This document shows, one piece after another, positions 23,344-32,165 of a stretch of DNA of 43,380 nucleotides. Position 1 is the first letter of the stretch. Each line of letters starts with the position of its first letter. The stretch comes from Acidovorax sp. MR-S7 (GTDB lineage Bacteria; Pseudomonadota; Gammaproteobacteria; Burkholderiales; Burkholderiaceae_C). Location of the stretch: contig NZ_DF238901.1 in NCBI RefSeq assembly GCF_000400995.2, forward strand, positions 1 to 43,380, read 5' to 3'. The notes under the pieces are model-generated. The model was not told where the DNA came from. It saw only the letters and a program-made list of their open reading frames with translations, and did no database searches. The position numbers and the translations under genes were made by a program.

Positions 23344-26300
23344 CATGCATATTCCCGCCAGGCCCCGGGCGCGTGCCACGCGGCCGCCCAGGCGGCGAAT
23401 TCCTCGGCCGGCATGGGCCGCGCGATGCAGTAGCCCTGCGCCAGCGTGCAGCCCATCTGCAGCAGCATCTGCCCCTGCTCCACGGTCTCCACCCCCTCGG
23501 CCACGATCTGGTAGCCGAAGGAGCGCGCCAGGCCGATCACCCCCTGCACGATGGCCCGGTCGCCGGGGTCGGTGGTCATGCCGGCCACGAAGCTGCGGTC
23601 GAGCTTGAGGTGGTCCATCGGCAGGCGGCGCAGGTAGGCCAGCGATGAATAGCCGGTGCCGAAGTCGTCGAACGAGATGCTCATGCCCAGCGCGCGCAGG
23701 CGCGTGAGCTCGTAGGCCACGTGGTCCATGTCGTAGAGCGCCGCGCTTTCGGTGAGCTCCATGTTCAGCAGGTAGGCCGGCACGCCGGGCCGCAGCGCCA
23801 GGCGCGAGGCCATCCAGTCGGCGAAGCCGCTGCGGCGCAGGTGCTCGGGCGTGATGTTGATGCTCACGGGCACGGCCAGGCCCTGGCCCATGAGCCCGGC
23901 CACGATGGCCAGCGCCGTGTCCACCACCCATTCGCCGAACAGGGCCTGCAGCTCCGCATGGCCTTCGATGAGGTGCAGGAACTGCGCCGGCGCGAGCACG
24001 CCGCGCTCGGGGTGGTGCCAGCGCGCCAGGGCCTCGGCGCCGACCACCGTGCCGCGCCGCATGTCCACCTTGGGCTGCAGGTACAGCCGCAGCTCGCCGC
24101 GCTCCAGCGCGGCGGCGAGCTGGGCGCTCTGCTCGCGCTGGGCCTGCAGGGCGCGCTCCTGCACGGCGTCGAAGGCGTGGAAGCGGTTGCGGCCGGCCTG
24201 CTTGGCGGCGTACATGGCCTGGTCGGCGTGGCGCAGCAGGGTGTCGGTGTCGGCGCCGTCCTCGGGGTAGACCGTGTAGCCGATGCTGGCCGTGATGAGC
24301 ACGCGCTCGGCGTCCAGGGTGTAGGGCGCGGACACGCCGTCCATCACCATGCGCAGGTGCTGCTCGCATTCGGCGGGCGAGGCCAGGCCGGGCAGCAGGA
24401 TCACGAACTCGTCCCCGCCCAGGCGGGCCACGCAGTCGCAGGAGCGCAGGGAGCGCTTGAGCCGCTCGGCCACGATCACCAGCAGCCGGTCGCCCGCCGC
24501 GTGGCCCAGCCGGTCGTTGACGGGCTTGAAGCCGTCCAGGTCGAGATAGGCCACGCCGAGCTGCTGGCCGCGCGGGTGGCACTGCTCCATGGCCTCGCGC
24601 AGGCGGCGCTCCAGCAGCACGCGGTTGGGCAGGCCGGTGAGCGCGTCGTAGTGGGCCATGCGCTCGAGCTGCTGCTCCTGCGTGCGCTCGCTGGTCACGT
24701 CGATGGACATGCCCACCATGCGCGCGGGCCGGCCGTTGGCATCGTGCGCCACGATCTTGCCCAGGCTGCGGATCCAGCGGTTGCCGCCCTGGGGCAGCAG
24801 GATGCGGCAGGTGACGTCGAAAGGCGCGGCCTGCTGCGCGATGTGGCGCTGCAGCGCCTGGGTGACGGCGTCGATGTCCTCGGGCGCGATGCCCGAGGTC
24901 CAGGGCACGGGCGGGGAAGCGCCATGCACGGGCTCGGGCAGGCCGTTCATGGCGCGCCAGCGCGCGTCGCCCGTGATCCCGCCGCCGTGCAGGTCCCAGT
25001 CCCACAGGCCCAGCGCCGCGGCGGCGATGGTGAGCGACAGCAGCTCCTCGCGCTCGCGCACGTGCTGCTCGGCCTGTTTGCGCTCGGTGATGTCGTGCAG
25101 CGCGAACAGCCAGCAGGCCTCGCCGTTCACGTCGACCGGGCTCATGGACTGCAGCACGGTGCGCTTCTCGCCGCTGCGCGTGGTCAGGTCCACCTCGTAG
25201 CTCACGAGCTGGCCCTGCCGCACGGCGGCTTCCAGCAGCTTGGCGCGCGCCTGGGCCTCGTAGATGCCCAGCCCCACGACGGTGTTGCCCAGCGCCTCGT
25301 CGCGCGTGAAGCCCAGGGCCTGCTCCCACGCGGGGTTGACGTCGAGGTAGACGCCGTCCTCGCGCCGGGAAAAGCCCAGCGGGTAGGGCATGACCTTGAA
25401 GATGAGCGCCAGCCGCTCCTCGGAGGAGCGCAGCCGCTCCAGGGCGCGGCGCCACTCGTCGATGTCCTGCAGGATGCCGCGGATGCGCACCACGCGGCCC
25501 GCCTCCACCACGGGCTCGCCGTGCACGCGCACCCAGATCGGGCGCCCGTCGGTGCGCAGGATCTCGATTTCGAGGTTCCACACCGCATGGTCCCGCAGGC
25601 AGCGGCGCATGGCGTCGCCCATGGCCTCGCGCCAGGCGGGCGTGACGAACTCGTGCAGGTAGTCGCGCGGCAGCGGGTGGCCGGGCGAGAGCCCGTGGAT
25701 GTCGAAGCACACGTCCGACCAGTAGGTGATGCCCAGCCCCGGCATCTCCTCCCACACGCCCAGGCGCGCCATGCGGCCGGCCTGGCGCAGCAGGCTGTTG
25801 GCCGCCAGCAGCTCGTCGCGCACGCGCTGCTCCTGCGTCATGTCGTGGAAGACGAAGACCAGGCAGTCTTCCTCGGCGATGCGCGCGGTGCGGGCGGACA
25901 TGAGGCCGGGAATGTCCTCGCCGCCGCGCTGCGCCGTCATCGGCAGGCCGCGCACCTCGCCCTGCTTGCGCAGGGCCTCCAGCAGGCGGTCGCGCTCGCC
26001 CGCATGCGGCCAGACGCCCAGCTCCAGCGAGGTGCGGCTCAGCGTCTCGGCGCGGGTGCGGCCGAGCAGGCGCTCGAAGGCGGGGTTGATGTCCAGGTAG
26101 GCGCCGTCGCTCAGGCGGGTGATGCCGGCGGCGTCGGGCAGCGTCTGGTACACGGTCGTGTACTTCGCCTCGGAGGCGCGCATGGCCTCGCGCATCTCGT
26201 AGTGCTCGGTGACGTCCAGGTCCATGCCCGCGAGCAGCAGCACGCGGCCCTGGGCATCGCGTTTCACGGCGCGCCCGCGGGAGATCAGCCAGCGCCAGCG

Positions 26301-27185
26301 GCCCTGCTCGTCGCGCAGGCGGAATTCCGCGTGATGCATCTCCTCGTGCCCGTCCAGCACGCGGCGCAGGTAGGGCCGCAGCCGGGCGCGGTCGTCGGGG
26401 TGGCAGCGCTCGTGCCAGCGGCGGCCGGCGTCCAGGTCGCTCACCGTGTAGGGGGGCGAGAGTTCGCTGTCGTCCGGGCAGCCTTCCATGCCGAAGGTGC
26501 GGTAGAAGCGCCCGTAATACGAGAACTGGCGCCGGCGGATGTCCCACTCCCAGCGCCCGCCGCCGGAGGCGCGGATGGCGCGCAGCAGGTCTTCCTCGCG
26601 CTGGCGCAGCGTGCGCAGCGACTGCGCGCGGCTGCGCAGCAGCTCGGCGCCGCCGCACAGCACGATGGTGCCCATCACGTAGCGCCAAGGCGTGGCGTGC
26701 AGCAGCATGTCGCCCAGCGAGGCCGCCAGGCCGGGGTCGGTGTTGACCCACGGCAGCAGCGCCGGAGGCAGCGTGAAGGCCAGGCCGGCCACCGCCGCCC
26801 ACACCGCCAGGTGCCCGCGCTGGCGCGCGAGCCGCCAGGCCAGGCCCAGCGCCGTGGTGGCGCAGGCCAGGCCCAGGCCGGTGGCCCAGTCGGGCGTGTC
26901 CGCCAGCCACTGGCTGCCCAGCGAGGCGGCCGCAGCCAGCACCCCGGCGCAGGGGCCGAGCAGGAACGCCGCCGAAGCCACCAGCGTGGGATGCATGTGC
27001 CGCACGCCCTCGGCATAGGCGGGCAGGCCCTGCAGCGCAACCAGTACCGAGGCCAGGCCGCAGGCCAGGCCCATCGCACCGCGCTGCAGGCGCGTCGGCG
27101 CCAGCAGCACCTGCTGCGGCAGCGCGGCCAGGGCGGCGATCAGGGCCAGGTGCACCAGCCCGGTGACGAGCACCTCGTCCGTCAT
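23343..27185 (-). CDS. membrane multi-PAS GGDEF-EAL cyclic-di-GMP protein
   Basis: A 1280-residue protein. The first 190 residues hold about six membrane segments of the 5TMR-LYT type (N-x-R-x-x-like start P-x-x-V, then the P-A-Y-A-E-G-V-R-H region). Four to five PAS/PAC modules follow (about 205-840; repeated Y-L-D-I/V-N-P-A-F/W-E and R-V-R-G-I-L-x-D-I-D-E segments). The GGDEF domain has an intact active site R-L-G-G-D-E-F and an inhibitory RxxD site (R-S-C-D) five residues before it. The EAL domain has E-A-L-A-R-W, M-E-L-T-E-S, D-D-F-G-T-G-Y-S-S-L and K-L-D-R-S-F-V. Both activities appear possible, so net direction cannot be told. It is a single-gene unit converging on prpE. Confidence 0.93.
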   Translation of the reverse strand: MTDEVLVTGLVHLALIAALAALPQQVLLAPTRLQRGAMGLACGLASVLVALQGLPAYAEGVRHMHPTLVASAAFLLGPCAGVLAAAASLGSQWLADTPDWATGLGLACATTALGLAWRLARQRGHLAVWAAVAGLAFTLPPALLPWVNTDPGLAASLGDMLLHATPWRYVMGTIVLCGGAELLRSRAQSLRTLRQREEDLLRAIRASGGGRWEWDIRRRQFSYYGRFYRTFGMEGCPDDSELSPPYTVSDLDAGRRWHERCHPDDRARLRPYLRRVLDGHEEMHHAEFRLRDEQGRWRWLISRGRAVKRDAQGRVLLLAGMDLDVTEHYEMREAMRASEAKYTTVYQTLPDAAGITRLSDGAYLDINPAFERLLGRTRAETLSRTSLELGVWPHAGERDRLLEALRKQGEVRGLPMTAQRGGEDIPGLMSARTARIAEEDCLVFVFHDMTQEQRVRDELLAANSLLRQAGRMARLGVWEEMPGLGITYWSDVCFDIHGLSPGHPLPRDYLHEFVTPAWREAMGDAMRRCLRDHAVWNLEIEILRTDGRPIWVRVHGEPVVEAGRVVRIRGILQDIDEWRRALERLRSSEERLALIFKVMPYPLGFSRREDGVYLDVNPAWEQALGFTRDEALGNTVVGLGIYEAQARAKLLEAAVRQGQLVSYEVDLTTRSGEKRTVLQSMSPVDVNGEACWLFALHDITERKQAEQHVREREELLSLTIAAAALGLWDWDLHGGGITGDARWRAMNGLPEPVHGASPPVPWTSGIAPEDIDAVTQALQRHIAQQAAPFDVTCRILLPQGGNRWIRSLGKIVAHDANGRPARMVGMSIDVTSERTQEQQLERMAHYDALTGLPNRVLLERRLREAMEQCHPRGQQLGVAYLDLDGFKPVNDRLGHAAGDRLLVIVAERLKRSLRSCDCVARLGGDEFVILLPGLASPAECEQHLRMVMDGVSAPYTLDAERVLITASIGYTVYPEDGADTDTLLRHADQAMYAAKQAGRNRFHAFDAVQERALQAQREQSAQLAAALERGELRLYLQPKVDMRRGTVVGAEALARWHHPERGVLAPAQFLHLIEGHAELQALFGEWVVDTALAIVAGLMGQGLAVPVSINITPEHLRRSGFADWMASRLALRPGVPAYLLNMELTESAALYDMDHVAYELTRLRALGMSISFDDFGTGYSSLAYLRRLPMDHLKLDRSFVAGMTTDPGDRAIVQGVIGLARSFGYQIVAEGVETVEQGQMLLQMGCTLAQGYCIARPMPAEEFAAWAAAWHAPGAWREYA

Positions 27186-27360
27186 GCGGTGGTGTCCGGC
27201 GTGCCGGTTCGGCCTGTGGAGGGCGGGAAAAGCGCTACCGCCGGTGGCATGGAAGGCGACGGCACGGGGGCGGCGAAACTCGACATGTGTCAGAGTGTAT
27301 TTCGCTCCGGGCGGGTCTCCGGTGGCGGCATACCCTGGGTGTTGGTTTGGCGCTCCGTGG

Positions 27361-28269
27361 TCAGCCGGCGCGGGGGCGTGGTCCCACCAAGCCGGTGGAG
27401 AGCATGGTGCCGCAGACGATCACCGCGCCGCAGCCCAGCATCCACGGCGTCACGGCCTCGCCCAGGAACACCGCGCCGTAGAACACCGCGAAGACCGGCG
27501 CCAGGAAGGTCACGGCCAGCGCCCGGCTCGGGCCCGCGCGGGCAATGAGGCGGAAGTACAGGATGTAGGCGATGCCCGTGCACAGCACGGCGATGGCGAC
27601 GACGGCGGCCCAGGCGCGCGGCCCCGGCATCTGGGCGGGCCAGTACAGCAGCGTGGGCAGCGCCAGCCCGAGCGCCGCGCCGAGCTGGCTGCCCGTGGCC
27701 GTCGCCAGCGGCGGAATGCCCGTGAGGTAGCGCCGCGCGTAGCTGGCCGCCACGGCATAGCAGGTGGAGGCCAGCAGGCATGCGGCGATGGCCCAGCCGG
27801 CATGGCTGGTCTTGAAGCCTGTGCCCGCCGGCGCGCGCCAGGCCAGCAGCGCCACACCGACGAAGCCCAGCGCCAGCCCGAGCCAGCGCAGGCGATTGAT
27901 GCGGTCGCCCAGCCACACCCAGGCCACCAGCGCGCCGAACAGCGGCACCGTGGCGTTGAGAATGGAGGTGAGCCCGGTGGCGATGTGCATCACGGCCCAG
28001 GCGAACAGCGCGAAGGGAATAGCCGAGTTGATCACCCCGGCCAGCAGCACCGGCCGCCAGTGGCGCCGCAGCGCGGGCCATTCGCCGCGCTGCAGCAGGA
28101 TGGGCCAGAGGAACAGCGTGGCCAGGGTCACCCGCAGCCCGGCCATGGGCAACGGGCCGAACTCGGACGCGCCCAGGCGCATGAACAGGAACGAGGCGCC
28201 CCAGAGAGCGGCGAGCAGGACGAATTCGCCCACCCAGGGGGCAGGGCGGGCGCAGGTGGAAGCGGTCAT
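27361..28269 (-). CDS. EamA-family (DMT) exporter
   Basis: A 302-residue protein with ten hydrophobic segments in two EamA repeats (first from W-G-A-S-F-L-F-M-R to A-L-L-A-W-R, second from A-G-W-A-I-A-A-C). It belongs to the drug/metabolite transporter superfamily (RhaT/YdcZ-like efflux of amino acids or metabolites); the substrate is unknown. The start at 28269 (M-T-A-S-T) was chosen because the upstream extension lies in repeat-like GC-rich DNA. It is downstream of ogt on the same strand but separated by a structured 180-base gap, so it is probably an independent unit. Confidence 0.88.
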   Translation of the reverse strand: MTASTCARPAPWVGEFVLLAALWGASFLFMRLGASEFGPLPMAGLRVTLATLFLWPILLQRGEWPALRRHWRPVLLAGVINSAIPFALFAWAVMHIATGLTSILNATVPLFGALVAWVWLGDRINRLRWLGLALGFVGVALLAWRAPAGTGFKTSHAGWAIAACLLASTCYAVAASYARRYLTGIPPLATATGSQLGAALGLALPTLLYWPAQMPGPRAWAAVVAIAVLCTGIAYILYFRLIARAGPSRALAVTFLAPVFAVFYGAVFLGEAVTPWMLGCGAVIVCGTMLSTGLVGPRPRAG

Positions 28270-28383
28270 ATCAGTTTTTCGCTGTGCGTTGCGCGGCCTG
28301 CGGCGCAGGAAACTGGCGCGCGCCAGGCCAGGGCCGCCGTGCAAGGGCCTGAGCCGGCCGCACCGCCCCGCCGCGCTGGCTGC

Positions 28384-28446
28384 GTCCCCCTGCCCGCAGC
28401 GCGCAGCGCTGCGAGAGCGGGGGGAAGGCGCGAAGCGCCTCAGGGA
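28384..28446. repeat. GC-rich structured intergenic element
   Basis: Between ogt and the EamA gene a long stem can form from CCCCCTGCCC... and ...GCGGGGGGAAGG, enclosing GCAGCG-CGCA-CGCTGC, followed by the small hairpin GGCGC-GAA-GCGCC. I recall closely similar segments between genes in Comamonadaceae genomes, so it is probably a dispersed repeat; it may also act as a terminator after ogt. Confidence 0.45.
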
Positions 28447-28452
28447 GGTGTT

Positions 28453-28962
28453 TCACTTCAGCACGCCTTCCAGCTGCAGCAGCGCCGTCTTGCGCGGCAG
28501 GCCGCCGGCATAGCCGGTGAGCGCGCCGCCGCCGCCCAGCACCCGGTGGCAGGGCACGGCCACGCTGATGGGGTTGCGCCCCACGGCGGCCCCCACGGCG
28601 CGCACCGCGGCCGGGTTGCCGAGCTGGCGGGCCAGCGCGCCGTAGGTGGTGCTGCCGCCGCGCGGGATGGCCAGCAGCGCCTGCCAGACGGCTTGCTGGA
28701 AGGGCGTGCCGCCCGCCAGGCACAGCGGCAGGTCAAACCGGGTGCGCGTGCCCTGCAGGTACTCGCGCACCTGCTGCGCGGCGGCGCGCAGCACGGGGTG
28801 CGTGGCGTCTTCGGGCCAGGCATGGGCGCCGTCGAGCTGCGCCGGCAGGTGGCGCTGGCCGTCGAACCACAGCCCCACCAGGCCCTGGGCGCAGGCGGCC
28901 AGGCGGACGTCGCCCAGGACGGTGGGGGTGCGGGCTTGCACCGTATCGGGAGGGAAGTGCAT
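28453..28962 (-). CDS. ogt: methylated-DNA-protein cysteine methyltransferase
   Basis: A 169-residue suicide repair protein. The active-site cysteine is in V-A-V-P-C-H-R-V-L-G, preceded by the helix-turn-helix T-T-Y-G-A-L-A-R-Q-L-G-N-P-A-A-V-R-A-V-G and the asparagine hinge G-R-N-P-I. It transfers O6-alkyl groups from guanine to itself. It lies 60 bases downstream of the Ada-AlkA gene, which lacks its own O6-transferase domain. The two together rebuild the classic adaptive response set: sensor, N3-glycosylase and O6-transferase. Confidence 0.94.
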   Translation of the reverse strand: MHFPPDTVQARTPTVLGDVRLAACAQGLVGLWFDGQRHLPAQLDGAHAWPEDATHPVLRAAAQQVREYLQGTRTRFDLPLCLAGGTPFQQAVWQALLAIPRGGSTTYGALARQLGNPAAVRAVGAAVGRNPISVAVPCHRVLGGGGALTGYAGGLPRKTALLQLEGVLK

Positions 28963-29006
28963 GGTGGAACCTCTATTAGAAGCGAAATCGGCCGTTGGCG
29001 CAGGCG

Positions 29007-29035
29007 GGGCAAGCGCAAGCAGCTACGGATTGGAT
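29007..29035. repeat. partial palindromic repeat between ada-alkA and ogt
   Basis: GGGGCAAGCGCAAGCAGCTA followed by CGGATTGGA keeps the right half of the repeat (CAAGCGCAAGCAGCTA). It overlaps the last codons and stop of the Ada-AlkA gene, so part of the coding end may derive from the repeat. Confidence 0.45.
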
Positions 29036-30528
29036 AGCGCGGCCCAGGCCCGGATCACGCCGTAGCTGCGCCATGGGCGCCAGGCCTGCGCCGCCTCCAG
29101 CGCGGCGCGCGCGGGCTGCGGCGCGCCGCGCACGCCCAGGGCCTTGTGCAGCGCCACGTCGCCGGCGGGAAAGGCGTCGGGCCAGCGCAGCGCGCGCATG
29201 GCGATGTACTGGGCCGTCCAGTCGCCGATGCCGGGGAGCTGGCGCAGCGCGGCCGTGGTGGCCTCCACGTCGCTGCCCGCGTGCAGCGCGATGCGGCCGT
29301 CCAGCACGGCCCGCGCCAGCGCCACGATGGCCGCCTGCCGCTGGCGCACGATGCCCAGTTGCCCCAGCGCATCGCCCTCGGCGGCGGCCAGGGTGGCGGG
29401 CGCAGGGAACAGCAGGCGCAGCCCGGGCCAGGGCGTGGCGATGGGCTCGCCGAAGCGCTCCAGCAGCCGCTGCACCAGCGTGCGCGCGGCGGCCACCGTG
29501 ATCTGCTGGCCCAGCACGGCGCGCACGGCCAGCTCGAACCCGTCGAAGCAGCCCGGCACGCGCAGCCCGTCGCCCAGGGGGAAGGCCGGGTGCAGCACGG
29601 CGTTGATGGCGGCCGGGTCGGCATCCAGGTCCAGCAGGGCGCGCACACGGGCGATCACCTGGGGCAGGGTGGGCAGCAGGCTGTCGCTGGCGGTGAGCGC
29701 GACGCGGGGGCCGGGCTGATCTTTGCGGTCGAACCGGGCATCGATCCAGCCCGTGTACTGCACGTCGCCCACGGCCAGCCGCACCGTGCGGCGCAGGCCC
29801 TGCGGGTCCACGCTTTCCATGCCGTGGATCTGGCGCGTGGCCAGAAAGCCCAGCAGCGCCGCCGCGTCGTACGGCGGGCGCAGCCCCAGGTGCACGGGGC
29901 GGGCCGCGCCCGGGTGCGCGCCGCCCTCGCGGCGCAGCTGTGTGGGGTTGAGCCCGTAGTGCGTGCTGAAGGCCGCATTGAAGCGCCGCACGCTGGCGAA
30001 GCCGCTGGCCAGCGCCACCTGGGTGACGGGCAGGCGCGTGTCGGTCAGCAACTGCTTGGCCGCCAGCAGCCGGCGCGTCTGCAGGTATTGCAGCGGCGAC
30101 ACGCCCAGGGCCGCCTCGAAGATGCGGCGCAGGTGCCGGTCGCTCACGCCCAGGCGGTGGGCCAACTGCGCCACCAGGGCGCCGCCGCCGTCGGTGCTCC
30201 AGGCCTCGGGCGCATCCAGCAGGCGCAGTGCCTGGCGCACGAGGATGCCTGAGGCGTCCTGCACCGACCACGCCAGTGCTTGCGGCGCCAGCTCGGGCCG
30301 GCAGCGCAGGCAGGGCCGGAAGCCCGCGCTCTCGGCCTGCGCGGCGAGCGTGAAGAAGCGGCAGTTCTCGCGCCGCGGCGTGCGCACGGCGCAGACCGGG
30401 CGGCAGTAGATGCCGGTGGAGGTCACGCCCGTGAAGAAGCGCCCGTCGAACCGCGCGTCGCGCGCCTTCAGCGCGAGGTAGCGGGCGTCGTCATCGTCGG
30501 CAGGCAAGTGGGCGGGCATGGGGCGCAT
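29023..30528 (-). CDS. Ada-AlkA fusion: alkylation-responsive regulator and 3-methyladenine glycosylase
   Basis: A 501-residue protein. Residues about 12-85 are the Ada zinc/methyl-acceptor domain with C42 and C46 (Y-C-R-P-V-C) and the second pair in P-C-L-R-C-R-P-E. About 95-195 is an AraC helix-turn-helix (L-G-V-S-D-R-H-L-R-R-I-F, Y-L-Q-T-R-R-L-L-A-A-K-Q-L-L). About 205-495 is an AlkA glycosylase with the helix-hairpin-helix L-P-G-I-G-D-W-T-A-Q-Y and catalytic aspartate in P-A-G-D-V-A-L. It should sense methylphosphotriesters, activate its own operon and excise alkylated bases. Start 30528 or 30519 (both ATG). The C-terminal end overlaps a repeat remnant. Confidence 0.94.
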   Translation of the reverse strand: MRPMPAHLPADDDDARYLALKARDARFDGRFFTGVTSTGIYCRPVCAVRTPRRENCRFFTLAAQAESAGFRPCLRCRPELAPQALAWSVQDASGILVRQALRLLDAPEAWSTDGGGALVAQLAHRLGVSDRHLRRIFEAALGVSPLQYLQTRRLLAAKQLLTDTRLPVTQVALASGFASVRRFNAAFSTHYGLNPTQLRREGGAHPGAARPVHLGLRPPYDAAALLGFLATRQIHGMESVDPQGLRRTVRLAVGDVQYTGWIDARFDRKDQPGPRVALTASDSLLPTLPQVIARVRALLDLDADPAAINAVLHPAFPLGDGLRVPGCFDGFELAVRAVLGQQITVAAARTLVQRLLERFGEPIATPWPGLRLLFPAPATLAAAEGDALGQLGIVRQRQAAIVALARAVLDGRIALHAGSDVEATTAALRQLPGIGDWTAQYIAMRALRWPDAFPAGDVALHKALGVRGAPQPARAALEAAQAWRPWRSYGVIRAWAALSNP

Positions 30529-30643
30529 GATAGGTCGTGCCCGGGGCGGAGCTGGCCGTTTTCGGACATGCGCTTCCACCGTCGCCTTCAGACTTTGACC
30601 CTTGGCTTCGTGGCAGTGCACGCGGTTGGTGCATTCTCCCGCG

Positions 30644-31234
30644 ATGGAAAAGACGCAGAAACAAAAGATGCTTGCCGGCGAGCTGTACGACGCTGGCGAC
30701 GCCGAGATCCAAGCCGACCTGGTGTCGGCGTGTGCATGGATGGTCAAGTACAACGCGTCGCTTGGCGCGGCCGTGCAGGATCGCCTCAGCCTTCTTCGAG
30801 AGCGGCTGGCCCGCGTCGGCGACGGCGCGGTGGTTCGTCCGCCCTTCCATTGCGACTATGGCTTCAACATCAGCCTTGGCTCCGGGGTGTTCCTGAACTA
30901 CAAATGCGTCATCCTCGACGTCGTCGGGGTCAGCATCGGGGACAAGACCCAGATAGGGCCAGGCGTTCAGATTCTCACGGCGGATCATCCGCGTGACTCG
31001 GCTTCGCGCGAGGCGGGGCTCGAGTTCGGTCGCCCGGTTCGCATCGGCCGGAACGTGTGGATTGGTGGCGGCGCGCTCATTCTTCCGGGGGTGACCATTG
31101 GAGATGACGCGGTGATTGGCGCTGGCAGCGTAGTCACCCGTGACGTCGGCGCCGGCCAAACTGTCGTCGGCAATCCGGCCAAGCCGCGGCCTGCGCGCCC
31201 GCAAGCATCGCGGGGCGGCCAAAGCCGGAACTAG
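30644..31234 (+). CDS. sugar O-acetyltransferase (maltose/NodL type, left-handed beta helix)
   Basis: A 196-residue protein. An N-terminal Mac domain (K-M-L-A-G-E-L-Y-D-A-G-D, about 7-60) is followed by hexapeptide repeats (N-I-S-L-G-S-G-V-F-L-N-Y, V-S-I-G-D-K-T-Q-I-G-P-G-V-Q-I), catalytic H in T-A-D-H-P, then W-I-G-G-G-A-L-I-L-P-G-V-T-I-G-D-D-A-V-I-G-A-G-S-V-V-T and the end G-N-P-A-K. It transfers acetyl from acetyl-CoA to a sugar hydroxyl. Codon use (more CTT, ATT, GGG) and GC are visibly less extreme than in neighbours, so recent gain is possible. It overlaps the converging rpiR-type gene by 4 bases. The start at 30644 matches the family; a start at 30602 would add an unlikely tail. Confidence 0.9.
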   Translation: MEKTQKQKMLAGELYDAGDAEIQADLVSACAWMVKYNASLGAAVQDRLSLLRERLARVGDGAVVRPPFHCDYGFNISLGSGVFLNYKCVILDVVGVSIGDKTQIGPGVQILTADHPRDSASREAGLEFGRPVRIGRNVWIGGGALILPGVTIGDDAVIGAGSVVTRDVGAGQTVVGNPAKPRPARPQASRGGQSRN

Positions 31235-32094
31235 CTCACTAACTCCATCCGATAAGCCAGCGCGATGAACAGCGACTGCGCCAGGCACAGCGTGCCCGTG
31301 AGCGAGCGGAAGCCGAAGGTGGCGCTGTCCTGCGCGATCAGCGTGACGCTGGCGCGTGTGGCCAGCGGCGAGAGCGGGCTGTCGGTCAGCGCGATCAGGC
31401 GCGCGCCGCGCGCGATGGCGGCATCGGCCAGCTCCAGCGTCTCGCGCGCATAGGGGTCGAACGACACGGCCACGATCACGTCGCCCGGCGCCATGGCGCG
31501 CAGCTCGCCCATCTGCATCGCGCCCAGGCCGTGCAGCCAGTGCACGGGCTTGGCCGTGTGCTGCAGCGCATAGGCCAGGTAGGCGCCCACGGGAAAGGCC
31601 CGCCGCGCGGCCGCGAGCCAGAGCGCGGGCGCGGCCGCGAGCAGATCCACCGCCGCGTCGATGGGCGCATCGGCCAGCCCGGCCTGCAGCGCCTGCAGGC
31701 TGGCGAGGCTGCCTTCGACCACCTCGTGCGCGATCTGCGCGCCGGGCAGCGGCCCCACGCCCGCGTCGATCAGGCTGCGGATGCGGTCCTGGTAGTCGCG
31801 CTGCGGCGCGAGCTGGCGCGCCGCCCCGGCGCGAAACAGCGTCTGGAGCTGCGTGTAGCCATGGAAGCCGAAGTGCTTGGCGAAGCGCACCACGGCCGAG
31901 GGCTGCACGCCGCAATCCTGCGCCACCTCCTGAATGCCCTGCAGCGCGATGTGCGCGCCGCTGTGCTCCACGTGGCGCGCGATGGCCTGCAGCTGGCGGC
32001 TGAGGCGGGGGTACTGGGCGCGCAGGTCGGCCAGGAAGGCATCCGCGCTGGCATAGGCGGCGTCCGTGGTTGGATGGTTTTTTCTGTTTTCCAT
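31231..32094 (-). CDS. RpiR/MurR-family regulator of inositol genes
   Basis: A 287-residue protein. The N-terminal helix-turn-helix (about 25-100: I-Q-E-V-A-Q-D-C-G-V-Q-P-S-A-V-V-R-F-A-K-H-F-G-F-H-G-Y) is of RpiR type. A C-terminal SIS sugar-phosphate-binding domain (about 140-270: V-I-V-A-V-S-F-D-P-Y-A-R-E-T, I-A-L-T-D-S) follows. Divergent from iolC-iolB with 71 bases between, it should be the IolR-type repressor relieved by an inositol-pathway phosphate intermediate. Its start codon lies inside a 7-bp inverted repeat, implying autorepression. It converges with the acetyltransferase gene. Confidence 0.9.
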   Translation of the reverse strand: MENRKNHPTTDAAYASADAFLADLRAQYPRLSRQLQAIARHVEHSGAHIALQGIQEVAQDCGVQPSAVVRFAKHFGFHGYTQLQTLFRAGAARQLAPQRDYQDRIRSLIDAGVGPLPGAQIAHEVVEGSLASLQALQAGLADAPIDAAVDLLAAAPALWLAAARRAFPVGAYLAYALQHTAKPVHWLHGLGAMQMGELRAMAPGDVIVAVSFDPYARETLELADAAIARGARLIALTDSPLSPLATRASVTLIAQDSATFGFRSLTGTLCLAQSLFIALAYRMELVS

Positions 32095-32114
32095 TGAATT
32101 GGAAAAATATTTCT
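32087..32114. promoter_or_regulatory. candidate RpiR/IolR operator region
   Basis: TTTTCCA (32087-32093) and TGGAAAA (32100-32106) form a perfect inverted repeat with a 6-base centre, and it includes the regulator's own start codon. Overlapping it, GGAA-N6-TTCT (32101-32114) differs by one base from the GGAA-N6-TTCC type reported for inositol regulators. The AT-rich iolC leader follows. Binding here would block both the regulator gene and the start region of the iolC promoter. Confidence 0.6.
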
Positions 32115-32165
32115 ATTTAAGGCTATGATCGGCCCATTATCTGGCGCTGCCTCGCTTCCAAGACC

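Noticed and set aside
23721-27548. A 1275-codon plus-strand frame opposite the GGDEF-EAL gene
   Set aside because: Same antisense shadow pattern; the minus-strand protein has intact GGDEF, EAL and PAS motifs.
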